Shown piece by piece: positions 53,363 to 61,544 of a stretch of DNA of 64,000 nucleotides. This stretch comes from Algoriphagus sp. PAP.12 (lineage in GTDB: Bacteria; Bacteroidota; Bacteroidia; Cytophagales; Cyclobacteriaceae). Within the stretch, counting starts at the first letter, position 1, and each line of letters opens with the position of its first letter. The position numbers were made by a program, and so were the translations under genes. The stretch is from contig NZ_JAPPSQ010000004.1 in NCBI RefSeq assembly GCF_026652115.1, forward strand, positions 186,001 to 250,000. Direction: 5' to 3'. Under the pieces are notes generated by a model, which searched no databases, was not told where the DNA came from, and saw only the letters and a list, made by a program, of their open reading frames with translations.

Positions 53363-54478
53363 ATGAGATCATCTATTACCATTATATTCTATGCTGCACT
53401 ACTTTTTGTAGCCACTTCCTGTGGGCAAAATCAGCAAGCAGCTCAGCAAGCCCCTCCACCGGTTTTGGTTTCTGTAACCAAAGCAGTTAAAAAATCTGTG
53501 ACCGGAACGGATGTATATCCTTCTACTGTAGTTCCTTTGAACGAGGTTGAAATCCGTCCTCAAATCAGTGGCTATATCACCAACATCTATGTGAAAGATG
53601 GACAGCAGGTGAAAAGAGGTCAAAAGCTGTATGAAATCGACCGAAGCAAATACGCGGCTTCTTTGCAACAGACCAAAGCGCTTGTTCAAAGTGCTGAAGC
53701 GAATTTAGCTAGAATCGAAAAGGATTATGAGCGATACAAAAGACTCGATGAGGAAGATGCAATTGCAAAGCAAACATTGGATGCAGCTCATACGGAAGTA
53801 TTGAATGCACAAGCTCAGTTAACTTCTGCAAAAGCTCAAATGGAATCAGCATCTACAGATTATTCCTATTCTGTTTTGACAGCTCCTTTTGATGGGACAG
53901 TTGGGATTTCCCAAGTAAGACTTGGAGCTCAGGTTTCTCCTGGACAACCGCTTTTGAATACACTTTCTTCCAATGATCCAATGGCTGTGAACTTTGTGAT
54001 CAACGAAAAAGAGATTCCAAGATTCAACAAGCTTTTGAGAGCAGAAAACAATCCAGATTCTCTTTTCAGAATCAAGTTTAGTGATGGAAGCATCTACCCG
54101 ATCAACGGGACATTCACCACTATCGATAGAGCAGTGGGGAGACAATCAGGGACAATCAACCTAAGAGTAAACTTCCCAAATCCGGATGCAGAATTGATTC
54201 CAGGAATGACTGTGAACTTGATGGTCTTGAATCAAGACATCGGAGAGCAAGTAGTAATTCCTTACAAATCAGTTTCCGAGCAAATGGGTGAATACTTTGT
54301 CTATATCGTTGGCGCTGAAGAAACTGTGACTCAAAAAGTGGTGGAATTGGGAACTGTATTTGGGGATCAAGTGGTGGTCAGATCAGGTCTTCAGGGTGGT
54401 GAAACTCTCGTGATCGAAGGAATTCAAAAATTGAGAGAAGGAGCAAAAATCACCACTGGAGGAGCTCCACAACAGTAA
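53363..54478 (+). CDS. RND efflux periplasmic adaptor lipoprotein (MFP)
   Basis: A 371-residue lipoprotein (FVATSC, Cys20), AcrA/MexA type. It has a lipoyl-like half motif (EIRPQISGYITNIYVKDGQQ near 64), a coiled-coil hairpin (about 95-165), the second lipoyl half (TAPFDGTVGISQVRLGAQVS near 173), and beta-barrel and membrane-proximal domains to the end. It links the RND pump with the TolC-like channel. It lies between those two genes with small gaps. Confidence 0.95.
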   Translation: MRSSITIIFYAALLFVATSCGQNQQAAQQAPPPVLVSVTKAVKKSVTGTDVYPSTVVPLNEVEIRPQISGYITNIYVKDGQQVKRGQKLYEIDRSKYAASLQQTKALVQSAEANLARIEKDYERYKRLDEEDAIAKQTLDAAHTEVLNAQAQLTSAKAQMESASTDYSYSVLTAPFDGTVGISQVRLGAQVSPGQPLLNTLSSNDPMAVNFVINEKEIPRFNKLLRAENNPDSLFRIKFSDGSIYPINGTFTTIDRAVGRQSGTINLRVNFPNPDAELIPGMTVNLMVLNQDIGEQVVIPYKSVSEQMGEYFVYIVGAEETVTQKVVELGTVFGDQVVVRSGLQGGETLVIEGIQKLREGAKITTGGAPQQ

Positions 54479-54503
54479 TTTTTTACTAGCAGACTCATAC
54501 AAT

Positions 54504-57500
54504 ATGATATCAGAAGTATTTATAAAAAGACCGGTTACAGCCATTGTCATCTCAGTAGTACTTGTACTGGTAGGGACATTGGCCTTGATTAACCTACCGA
54601 TCACACAATATCCAGACATCACTCCACCTGTAGTTTCAGTTTCTGCAAACTATACCGGAGCCGATGCGGAAACGGTAGAGCAGACAGTAGCTACTCCGAT
54701 AGAGACTCAGATCAACGGTACGCCCGGGATGTCCTATATTTCATCCAACAATACGAGTACGGGACAAATGCAAATGAACGTGACCTTTGATGTAGGCACG
54801 GATGTAAACATTGCCACTTTGGACGTACAAAACCGAGTGAGTATTGCCGAACCCCAGATTCCTGAGGCTGTAAGAAGATTGGGAGTAACAGTTCGTAAGA
54901 GAAATCCAAGTGTAATGATGGTAGTCAGTATCACTTCTCCGAACAATACGCACGATCCAAGCTTTTTGGCAAACTATACTAACATCTATATTAAAGATGC
55001 CCTTTTGAGAGTGAAAGGCGTTGGGGATATTACCGCAATTGGTCAGGATTTCAGTATGCGGGTTTGGTTGAAACCAGACAAACTAGCCCAGTACAATATC
55101 TCGGCAAGAGAAGTTTCTGCAGCAATTCAGGAGCAAAACCTTCAGGTTGCTGCGGGTACAGTTGGAGGTAATCCTCAATATGATTCACAAACATTTGAAT
55201 ATGCAATCACCGTGAATGGTCGATTGGATACCGAAGAGGAGTTTGGAGACATCGTATTGAGAGCCAATCCTGCTGACGGGTCTATTGTGTATTTGAGAGA
55301 TGTGGCCAGAATCGAATTGGGACAATTTGACTACAGTAGATTCTCTACCTTGAATGGTCAGCAAAATGCCATTTTGCTGGTTTACCAAGCACCAGGAAGT
55401 AATGCATTGGAAACTGCTGACGGAGTTTATGCCGCATTGGATGAACTTCAGGCCTCATTCCCTCCGGACATGAAATATGATGTTTCTTTCGAAGCAATTT
55501 CTGTCGTAAAAGTATCCATCAATGAGGTGGTTCACACCTTTATTGAAGCTTTGATCTTGGTAATTTTGGTGGTATTCCTATTCCTGCAAAGCTGGAGAGC
55601 CACATTGGTTCCAGTGTTAGCGATTCCGGTTTCCATCATCGGTACATTTATCTTCTTCCCATTATTGGGCTTTACGGTAAACACGCTAACCCTATTCGGA
55701 TTCGTATTGGCGATTGGTATTGTGGTGGATGATGCGATTGTAGTAGTTGAAGCGGTTCAGCACTACATCGATACTCGAAAAATCACTGCCAAGGAAGCTA
55801 CCAAACTGGCGATGAAAGACATCACAGCTCCGGTAATTGCGATTGCTTTGATCTTGAGTGCGGTATTTATCCCTGTTGGATTTATCCCTGGAATCGTAGG
55901 TAGAATGTACCAACAGTTCGCGATTACCATTGCGATTTCCGTTTTGATTTCGGCATTCGTGGCTTTGAGTTTGACTCCTGCTTTATGTTCTCTTTTGCTA
56001 AAACCATCTGAGGTAAATGAGCATGGAAAGGGCTTAAACAGATTCTTCTACAAATTCAACTTGTGGTTTGAAAGAACTACACAGAACTATTCCAAAGGTG
56101 TAAAAGGTGCCATCAAAAGAGCTCCTTTGATGATCATTTTATTGATCTGCATTTTCGCGGGAACATTTGGATTATTCCAAACCAAACCAACTGGATTCCT
56201 TCCTACAGAAGATGAAGGACGATTGTATATCTCATTAGAATTACCTGAAGGTTCTTCCAGTAGTAGAACCCGTGAGGTCATGAGCGAAATGAGTGATATT
56301 CTGACTTCTACCGATGGAATCAAAAATGCAACCGGAATCGGTGGATTGAACGTGATCAACTTCTCATTCAAATCCAATTCTGCAACCTTCTTTATCCAGA
56401 TGGATCCTTGGGATGAAAGACAGGAACCTTCCCAGCAGCTTTATGGAATCATGGCGCAGCTTAACCAACGGTTTGCTCAGATTCCTGAGGCAAGAATCGT
56501 GGTAGTTCCACCTCCTGCGATCCCTGGTTTAGGTTCGACAGGTGGATTCAGCTTTATGTTGGAGCAAAGAGGAACAGGCTCAGTACAAGACTTAGAAAGT
56601 GTCATGGGACAATTCCTAATGGCTGCCAACCAAAGACCTGAAATCGCCATGGCTTACTCTTTCTTCAATGCCAAAACTCCTGGATACCATGTCGTGGTTG
56701 ATCGAGAAAAAGCCAAAAAATTGGGCGTTCCTTTGACCGAAGTATTTACCACCATGTCCAATTACATGGGTAGTGCCTATGTCAATGACTTCACGAAATA
56801 CGGACGTAATTTCCGTGTGGTAGCTCAAGCTGACACCGCATACCGTGCAAGCATTGAGGAAATGGAGCAATACTATGTAATGAGTTCAGCTGGTGAAGCG
56901 GTTCCATTAAGTGCATTGATTAGCTATGAAGTGGTGGACAATGCTGCAGTGATTTCCCACTACAACTTGTTCCGTTCTGCAGAAATCAATGGTAATGCCG
57001 CTCCGGGCTACTCTTCCGGTCAGGCTTTGGAAGCACTACAAGAAGTAGCTGCTGAAGTGCTTCCAGCGGGATATGGGTATGATTTCTCAGGATTGAGCCG
57101 TGAGGAACTTTCTTCTGGAAACGCAACCATCTTGATTTTCTCCTTGGCGATTATCTTGGTTTCACTACTATTGGCATCCTTGTACGAAAGCTGGTCTGTA
57201 CCATTCTCCGTACTCTTGGCTCTTCCATTAGGTGCATTTGGTGCGATTGTAGCCTTGCACTTCCTACCTAAGTTGGACAATAACATCTATGCCCAGATTG
57301 GTTTGGTGACTTTGATTGGTTTGGCTGCGAAAAATGCCATTTTGATCGTGGAATTTGCCAAAGAAAGGGTAGATCGCGGTATGCCCCTATTGGCAGCAAC
57401 AATTGATGCAGTGAAACTTCGTTTGAGACCGATTATTATGACCTCATTGGCCTTTATCCTAGGGGTATTGCCACTGGCCCTTTCCAATGGTGCGGGAGCT

Positions 57501-57683
57501 GTCGCAAGACAAACCATCGGTTGGACCGTAATCGGCGGTATGCTTGCTGCGACCTTCTTGGCCATCTTCTTTGTACCAGTACTCTATGTGATCATCACTA
57601 AGATTGCTTACGGCAAAAAAGGATTGGCTGAACTAGAAGCAAACTACGTTCCTCAAGAAGGTGATGGAGGACATGGACATTAA
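54504..57683 (+). CDS. RND multidrug efflux permease, AcrB/MexB (HAE1) type
   Basis: A 1059-residue inner-membrane pump with 12 helices and two large periplasmic loops. It opens with the typical MISEVFIKRPVTAIVISVVL, carries the proton-relay Asp pair in AIGIVVDDAIVVVEAVQHY near 405, and the helix-10/11 motif LIGLAAKNAILIVEFAKERV near 938. The substrate range cannot be read from sequence, but the HAE1 type pumps hydrophobic drugs, dyes and detergents. Last gene of the TetR operon, followed by a terminator. Confidence 0.97.
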   Translation: MISEVFIKRPVTAIVISVVLVLVGTLALINLPITQYPDITPPVVSVSANYTGADAETVEQTVATPIETQINGTPGMSYISSNNTSTGQMQMNVTFDVGTDVNIATLDVQNRVSIAEPQIPEAVRRLGVTVRKRNPSVMMVVSITSPNNTHDPSFLANYTNIYIKDALLRVKGVGDITAIGQDFSMRVWLKPDKLAQYNISAREVSAAIQEQNLQVAAGTVGGNPQYDSQTFEYAITVNGRLDTEEEFGDIVLRANPADGSIVYLRDVARIELGQFDYSRFSTLNGQQNAILLVYQAPGSNALETADGVYAALDELQASFPPDMKYDVSFEAISVVKVSINEVVHTFIEALILVILVVFLFLQSWRATLVPVLAIPVSIIGTFIFFPLLGFTVNTLTLFGFVLAIGIVVDDAIVVVEAVQHYIDTRKITAKEATKLAMKDITAPVIAIALILSAVFIPVGFIPGIVGRMYQQFAITIAISVLISAFVALSLTPALCSLLLKPSEVNEHGKGLNRFFYKFNLWFERTTQNYSKGVKGAIKRAPLMIILLICIFAGTFGLFQTKPTGFLPTEDEGRLYISLELPEGSSSSRTREVMSEMSDILTSTDGIKNATGIGGLNVINFSFKSNSATFFIQMDPWDERQEPSQQLYGIMAQLNQRFAQIPEARIVVVPPPAIPGLGSTGGFSFMLEQRGTGSVQDLESVMGQFLMAANQRPEIAMAYSFFNAKTPGYHVVVDREKAKKLGVPLTEVFTTMSNYMGSAYVNDFTKYGRNFRVVAQADTAYRASIEEMEQYYVMSSAGEAVPLSALISYEVVDNAAVISHYNLFRSAEINGNAAPGYSSGQALEALQEVAAEVLPAGYGYDFSGLSREELSSGNATILIFSLAIILVSLLLASLYESWSVPFSVLLALPLGAFGAIVALHFLPKLDNNIYAQIGLVTLIGLAAKNAILIVEFAKERVDRGMPLLAATIDAVKLRLRPIIMTSLAFILGVLPLALSNGAGAVARQTIGWTVIGGMLAATFLAIFFVPVLYVIITKIAYGKKGLAELEANYVPQEGDGGHGH

Positions 57684-57706
57684 ATAAATAGACTTGCGAT
57701 ATATCT

Positions 57707-57737
57707 AAAAAGCCGGCCTTTGGGTCGGTTTTTTTTG
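57707..57737 (+). terminator. terminator of the efflux operon
   Basis: CCGGCC pairs with GGTCGG (one G-U), extended by A-T pairs, around TTTG, followed by TTTTTTTT. Confidence 0.85.
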
Positions 57738-57843
57738 TTTAGGCCCTTCCCATTTCAAAACCAATTCATTTCAGGATTATTTGGACAAAATTCAAAATTG
57801 CCCTAACTAGACCATTGCATTTTCAAACCAGCCTTCAACCGAT

Positions 57844-59022
57844 TTGAATTCACAAAAGCCCACTACCCAAAGTCAAAGAATTGTATTACTGGATATTTAT
57901 CGTGGTTTTGCCATTCTGGGGATTTTTGTAGTCAATATCGGAGCGATGAATTCTTCCTATTTTTCTCAAGAGGTATTTGCGGCACAGTGGACTTCTCCTT
58001 TGGACCAGATTGTTGAGCTGATTCTCCAGCTGTTTTTTTACACCAAGTTCTTTCCGATTTTCTCCCTCCTTTTCGGTTTGGGGATTTCCATGCAGGCCAT
58101 CAGACTTTCAGAAAAAGGACTATTGAATTTCTCCTTTTTTAGAAGAAGAATGGGATTCCTGTTTTTGATTGGACTACTTCATATCACCTTCCTCTTTTCT
58201 GGAGATGTCCTGAATATCTATGCAATCTTAGGGTTATTAATTACGATATTGATCAATAAGTCCAACAAGCTCATTCTTACCTTGGCTTTCATATTCCTCC
58301 TTTTTCCCTATTATGATCAGGTTTTGGGTGGAATTTTAGGTTTTTTGGACTTTGACCCAGGAATATTCCTCGCGGACTATACTCCTCAAAAAGTCAATGA
58401 AATAATCCGCTTTGGAAGCTATGTCGACTCCATCAAATTTCGCTGGCTGGAGTATATGTACAATATCCCTTTGCTCTTTGGATTCTTTGCACCTATGGCT
58501 TTGGCGATGTTTTTACTGGGGCTTTATTTAGGCAAAAACAAGATCTATGAGAAGCTGGATTCTTATATCTTTCAGATTAGGAAACCGATGCTTTGGATTA
58601 CTCTTTTTACTTGTCTTTATAGACTCTTATTTCTTTTTGTTTTCACAGGTTGGGATATCTATCGAACTGAGGTAGGCAGAACCGTTTTCATCAAGTTGAT
58701 GGTGTTATCTGACATCCAGTTTGGAATATTTTATCTCTGGTTGCTCGGTTGGGTTTGGTATCATACCCATTGGCAAAAAATCCTCAGCCCTCTCCAATAC
58801 GTCGGTAGGATGGCATTAACAAATTACATTTTCCAAAGTCTAGTGGGATTGGTACTCTTCTCTTCAGTTGGATTTGGACTTTATGAATCTATGAGTCCTT
58901 TCCAAACTCTAGCCACTGCATTTGGGATATTCATCTTTCAGATATTTCTCAGCAAAATCTGGTTTAACTATTTCAAATCTGGCCCCTTGGAATGGATTTG
59001 GAGGAAGTTTACATACAGGTAA
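57844..59022 (+). CDS. DUF418-family membrane protein (YeiB-like)
   Basis: A 392-residue protein with about nine or ten helices, apparently starting at TTG (57844), since no ATG precedes the conserved start QRIVLLDIYRGFAILGIFVV. The C-terminal DUF418 block includes YVGRMALTNYIFQSLVGLVL near 318 and FQIFLSKIWFNYFKSGPLEW near 364. The function of the family is unknown (possibly transport or acyl transfer, as the fold resembles OpgC/acyltransferase-3). It ends shortly before the tRNA-linked element. Confidence 0.87.
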   Translation: MNSQKPTTQSQRIVLLDIYRGFAILGIFVVNIGAMNSSYFSQEVFAAQWTSPLDQIVELILQLFFYTKFFPIFSLLFGLGISMQAIRLSEKGLLNFSFFRRRMGFLFLIGLLHITFLFSGDVLNIYAILGLLITILINKSNKLILTLAFIFLLFPYYDQVLGGILGFLDFDPGIFLADYTPQKVNEIIRFGSYVDSIKFRWLEYMYNIPLLFGFFAPMALAMFLLGLYLGKNKIYEKLDSYIFQIRKPMLWITLFTCLYRLLFLFVFTGWDIYRTEVGRTVFIKLMVLSDIQFGIFYLWLLGWVWYHTHWQKILSPLQYVGRMALTNYIFQSLVGLVLFSSVGFGLYESMSPFQTLATAFGIFIFQIFLSKIWFNYFKSGPLEWIWRKFTYR

Positions 59023-59076
59023 CCTTAATTAAAAGAAAATATATTTTTAAGTATTTGATCTGAAAAAACAAAAAAA

Positions 59077-59100
59077 AAGCCGATCATTTCTGATCGGCTT
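59077..59100 (-). terminator. probable ancestral terminator of the tRNA-fMet gene
   Basis: On the minus strand AAGCCGATCA and TGATCGGCTT form a perfect 10-bp stem around GAAA, followed by eight T. It starts two bases after the left copy of the tRNA 3' end. It would have ended tRNA transcription before the insertion. It can also serve the DUF418 gene on the plus strand less well. Confidence 0.75.
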
Positions 59101-59102
59101 CG

Positions 59103-59117
59103 TAGTAGCGGGAACAG
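59103..59117. repeat. attL-like copy of the tRNA-fMet 3' end
   Basis: Exact 15-bp match (TAGTAGCGGGAACAG) to 61348-61362. The surrounding bases do not continue the tRNA sequence, so it is not a second tRNA gene. Confidence 0.7.
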
Positions 59118-59161
59118 TGCTACAAAATCCTATTGTTTTTCAGCTACTTATAAGAAAAGGG

Positions 59162-59180
59162 GGGACAAAAAGGGGGACAG
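59162..59180 (+). repeat. GGGACA motif, left copy
   Basis: GGGACAAAAAGGGGGACAG matches GGGACAAGAAGGAGGACAG at 61224-61242 in 17 of 19 positions and in the same orientation. Both lie just inside the element ends, as integrase arm sites would. Confidence 0.5.
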
Positions 59181-59312
59181 GTTCATTTTGCTTTTACATT
59201 TTTAAATTTATTTGAATTGAACCATTTCGAACCTCTCAAAACATGTGTTTAATCGCCATATAAACACTTTTTATGTTTATGGTTTTTGAATGATCTTTTT
59301 TCTTTTTGATGT

Positions 59313-59365
59313 AAAATCAGAAAACGAACCTATTTTAAGTAAGGTCAAAATTAGAAAATGAACCT
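59313..59365 (+). repeat. direct repeat, 19 bp at 34-bp pitch
   Basis: AAAATCAGAAAACGAACCT (59313-59331) and AAAATTAGAAAATGAACCT (59347-59365) differ at two positions. The AAAAYGAACCT core recurs inverted at 59179-59189. Confidence 0.55.
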
Positions 59366-59446
59366 TTAATTTTCCTGTTAATTTGAAGGTATTTGAGTTG
59401 TCTCAGGATTGAAATAATTTAAATGGTTTAGAGTCTCACTTTAGCC

Positions 59447-59495
59447 TCGTACAATTCGTACGGTACGAGGGGTACGAGCTGTACGAATAGTACGA
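59447..59495. repeat. six-copy GTACGA iteron-like array
   Basis: Two inverted hexamers (TCGTAC, separated by AAT), one base, then four direct hexamers (GTACGA, separated by GGG, GCT and ATA). Within each arm the pitch is exactly 9 bp. GTAC starts at 59449, 59458, 59463, 59472, 59481 and 59490. Confidence 0.8.
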
Positions 59496-59576
59496 GTGAT
59501 GCATTTTCTTTTTGCTGTTTGAATCAAATTTTATAGTCTCAAGTCTAATCCAATTGTATTGCCTTAATCTTTCACT

Positions 59577-59597
59577 TTGTGCACACTGTGTGCACAA
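59577..59597. promoter_or_regulatory. perfect palindrome with 10-bp arms
   Basis: TTGTGCACAC, one central base T, then its exact complement GTGTGCACAA. It contains two TGTGCACA self-complementary octamers. Probable protein-binding site upstream of the Fic-like gene. Confidence 0.65.
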
Positions 59598-59644
59598 TTC
59601 GGTAGTTTACATAGATGAGCTATATCTACTCCCGTATTTTAAGA

Positions 59645-59728
59645 TTCACGACAGAATTTCAATTTTCGTGACAATAAATTGTCGTAAAAATAGTTTTACG
59701 ACAAAATAGAGTTATAATTGTCGCAAAA
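59645..59728. promoter_or_regulatory. cluster of TTGTCGYAAAA boxes at the Fic-like promoter
   Basis: TTGTCGTAAAA (59679-59689) and its exact inverse TTTTACGACAA (59694-59704) face each other across ATAG, and TTGTCGCAAAA (59718-59728) follows. Two weaker copies lie at 59645-59657 and 59661-59675. The last box ends 13 bases before the ATG, so a repressor here could control the gene. Confidence 0.7.
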
Positions 59729-59741
59729 TAGATTCTTAACC

Positions 59742-61115
59742 ATGAACAAACAAGAAGAGCTTGATAATATTCTATTTGCATTGAGATCCTTTTTTAATGG
59801 AGCAAGTCTAGAAGAATTGAATAAAGCACTCACTATTTCTGTAGAAAGACGAACCCTACAAAGAAGGTTAAAGAAACTCAAAGAAGACAACCTCATTTAT
59901 ACCGAAGGCGGGTCCCATGCTACCCGATATTTTTTGAAGGATACAGCTGCATCTCAATCCCAGATTGCAACAAAGGAAGTCTCTTCAACGCCTCTCCCTC
60001 TTTCACCAGAAGGCAAAGACGTTTGGGCTTTGGTCTCCCGTCCTGAAGTGCTAAGAAACCCCGTCGGTTACGAACGGGATTTTTTGGAAAGTTACCGTCC
60101 CAACATCGACGGCTATCTCAGCAAAGAAGAAAAACAAAAACTGGCAGAATGGGGAAAAACAAGGAATGAGGAACGACCGGCTGGAACCTATGCCAGAGAA
60201 ATATTGAATCGTTTGTTGATCGACCTTTCCTGGAATTCAAGTAGACTGGAAGGCAACACCTATTCCTTGTTGGATACAGAGATGTTAATCCATGACGGAA
60301 AAACCCCCTCGAATAAATCTCCAATGGAAACGCAGATGATTCTCAACCACAAGGAAGCTATTGAATTTTTGGTAGAATCGTCTAATGAGGTAGGCTTTAA
60401 TCGCTATACTTTTCTCAATCTACATGCCCTGCTTTCAAACAACTTATTACCAAATCCGGCTGCATCCGGCAGGCTTAGAACATTTGGCGTGGGAATCACC
60501 AATTCGGTATTTACTCCGTTGGGAATTCCACAACTCATCGAAGAATCTTTTGACCTAATACTGGCGAAGGCAAGCCAAATCCAAAATCCATTTGAGCAAG
60601 CTTTTTTTGTATTGGTTCAGCTTCCTTATCTCCAACCATTTGATGATGTCAATAAGCGAGTATCCAGATTGGCTGCCAATATTCCATTAAACAGACATAA
60701 CCTTGCCCCTCTTTCATTTATAGATGTACCGGAAGAAAGCTATATCAAAGGAATGCTCGGCATTTATGAATTAAACCGTATCGAGTTATTCAAAGATGTT
60801 TTTTTGTGGGCCTATGAGCGGTCAGCCTTAAGGTATGCAGCAATTCGCCAATCTCTTGGGGAGCCAGATCCTTTCAGAATGAAATACCGAGAAGAAATAC
60901 GTGGGATCGTCAGTATTATCATACGCAATGCAATGGATAAAGAAGCAGCATCCGAAGCAATAAATTCTGAAGTCAAAAAATTACCAGAACCAGATCAATC
61001 CAGGTTCACTGAAGTAGTGGAAACAGAACTACTTGGATTACATGAAGGTAATTTTGTTCGCTATCGAATAAAGCCGTCTGAGTTTACAGCATGGAAAAAG
61101 AAATGGGATTCTTAG
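59742..61115 (+). CDS. winged-helix + degenerate Fic-fold protein
   Basis: A 457-residue protein from the ATG at 59742; a TTG-initiated extension enters the operator boxes and is rejected. Residues 1-65 form a winged helix-turn-helix (ISVERRTLQRRLKKLKEDNL). The Fic N-terminal part carries the inhibitory-helix motif S166xxxEG171 (SSRLEGN). The substrate flap is RLRTFGVGITNSVFTPL near 244. The catalytic loop HPFxDGNGRxxR appears as QPFDDVNKRVSR (298-309): the His is Gln and the Gly-Asn is Val-Asn. A C-terminal helical domain (about 375-457) follows. AMP transfer is therefore doubtful; a DNA-binding regulator or altered activity is plausible. It is the only gene of the putative tRNA-linked element. 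Confidence 0.85.
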   Translation: MNKQEELDNILFALRSFFNGASLEELNKALTISVERRTLQRRLKKLKEDNLIYTEGGSHATRYFLKDTAASQSQIATKEVSSTPLPLSPEGKDVWALVSRPEVLRNPVGYERDFLESYRPNIDGYLSKEEKQKLAEWGKTRNEERPAGTYAREILNRLLIDLSWNSSRLEGNTYSLLDTEMLIHDGKTPSNKSPMETQMILNHKEAIEFLVESSNEVGFNRYTFLNLHALLSNNLLPNPAASGRLRTFGVGITNSVFTPLGIPQLIEESFDLILAKASQIQNPFEQAFFVLVQLPYLQPFDDVNKRVSRLAANIPLNRHNLAPLSFIDVPEESYIKGMLGIYELNRIELFKDVFLWAYERSALRYAAIRQSLGEPDPFRMKYREEIRGIVSIIIRNAMDKEAASEAINSEVKKLPEPDQSRFTEVVETELLGLHEGNFVRYRIKPSEFTAWKKKWDS

Positions 61116-61310
61116 AAAAAAGAAATCAAAAAGAAAAAATAGCCAAGTCTGTTAGTCTCTCTCCTCAACATCTTGAATCCAATCGTGCATAATCAGCTAA
61201 ATCTCAGGTGAACAATCAAAAATGGGACAAGAAGGAGGACAGATTTGCGGACAATTCGAATCAAACGAAATCGATTTGAATCAACAACCTGCAACACAAC
61301 GCCTATAAAA
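61116..61310. other. non-coding right end of the element
   Basis: No gene is seen here. It contains the right copy of the GGGACA motif (61224-61242). Confidence 0.5.
61224..61242 (+). repeat. GGGACA motif, right copy
   Basis: GGGACAAGAAGGAGGACAG, 17 of 19 identical to the left copy at 59162-59180. Confidence 0.5.
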
Positions 61311-61340
61311 CACAAAAAGTTGACCGTAAAACGATCAACT
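61311..61340 (-). terminator. present terminator of tRNA-fMet
   Basis: On the minus strand AGTTGATCG and CGGTCAACT form a 9-bp stem (one G-U) followed by TTTTGTG. It starts about ten bases after the tRNA and lies inside the putative element. Confidence 0.75.
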
Positions 61341-61350
61341 AATTGCTTAG

Positions 61351-61423
<73 letters not shown>

Positions 61424-61544
61424 ATATATTTTTTAAGGAAAATTCCTTTATTTTTCTGTTTCAAACTGCCCTTCCGGCGAATTGTGATACAAAGGTAAGG
61501 ACAAACTCTCAAAAATCAAGTACCTTTGTAAAAATTTTAAAAAA

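Larger units (their letters stand above)
59118..59741. other. repeat-rich non-coding region upstream of the Fic-like gene
   Basis: More than 600 bases without a credible gene. It contains the GGGACA motif, AAAAYGAACCT repeats (59179-59189 inverted, 59321-59331, 59355-59365), the GTACGA array (59447-59495), a long palindrome (59577-59597), and TTGTCGYAAAA boxes (59645-59728). The number of unrelated repeat families is far above the rest of the window. Confidence 0.7.

Noticed and set aside
59103..59117. Second, decayed tRNA-fMet gene
   Set aside because: Only the terminal 15 bases match. No D, anticodon or T arm follows, and the adjacent terminator geometry fits an integration junction better.
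59162..59180. Start or end of an integrase gene at the GGGACA motif
   Set aside because: No open frame of useful length crosses the motif at either end, and no R-H-R-Y recombinase residues are visible. Kept only as a repeat.
59447..59495. CRISPR array
   Set aside because: The units are 6 bp with 3-bp gaps and change orientation, with no cas genes. No CRISPR-like array occurs anywhere in the window.
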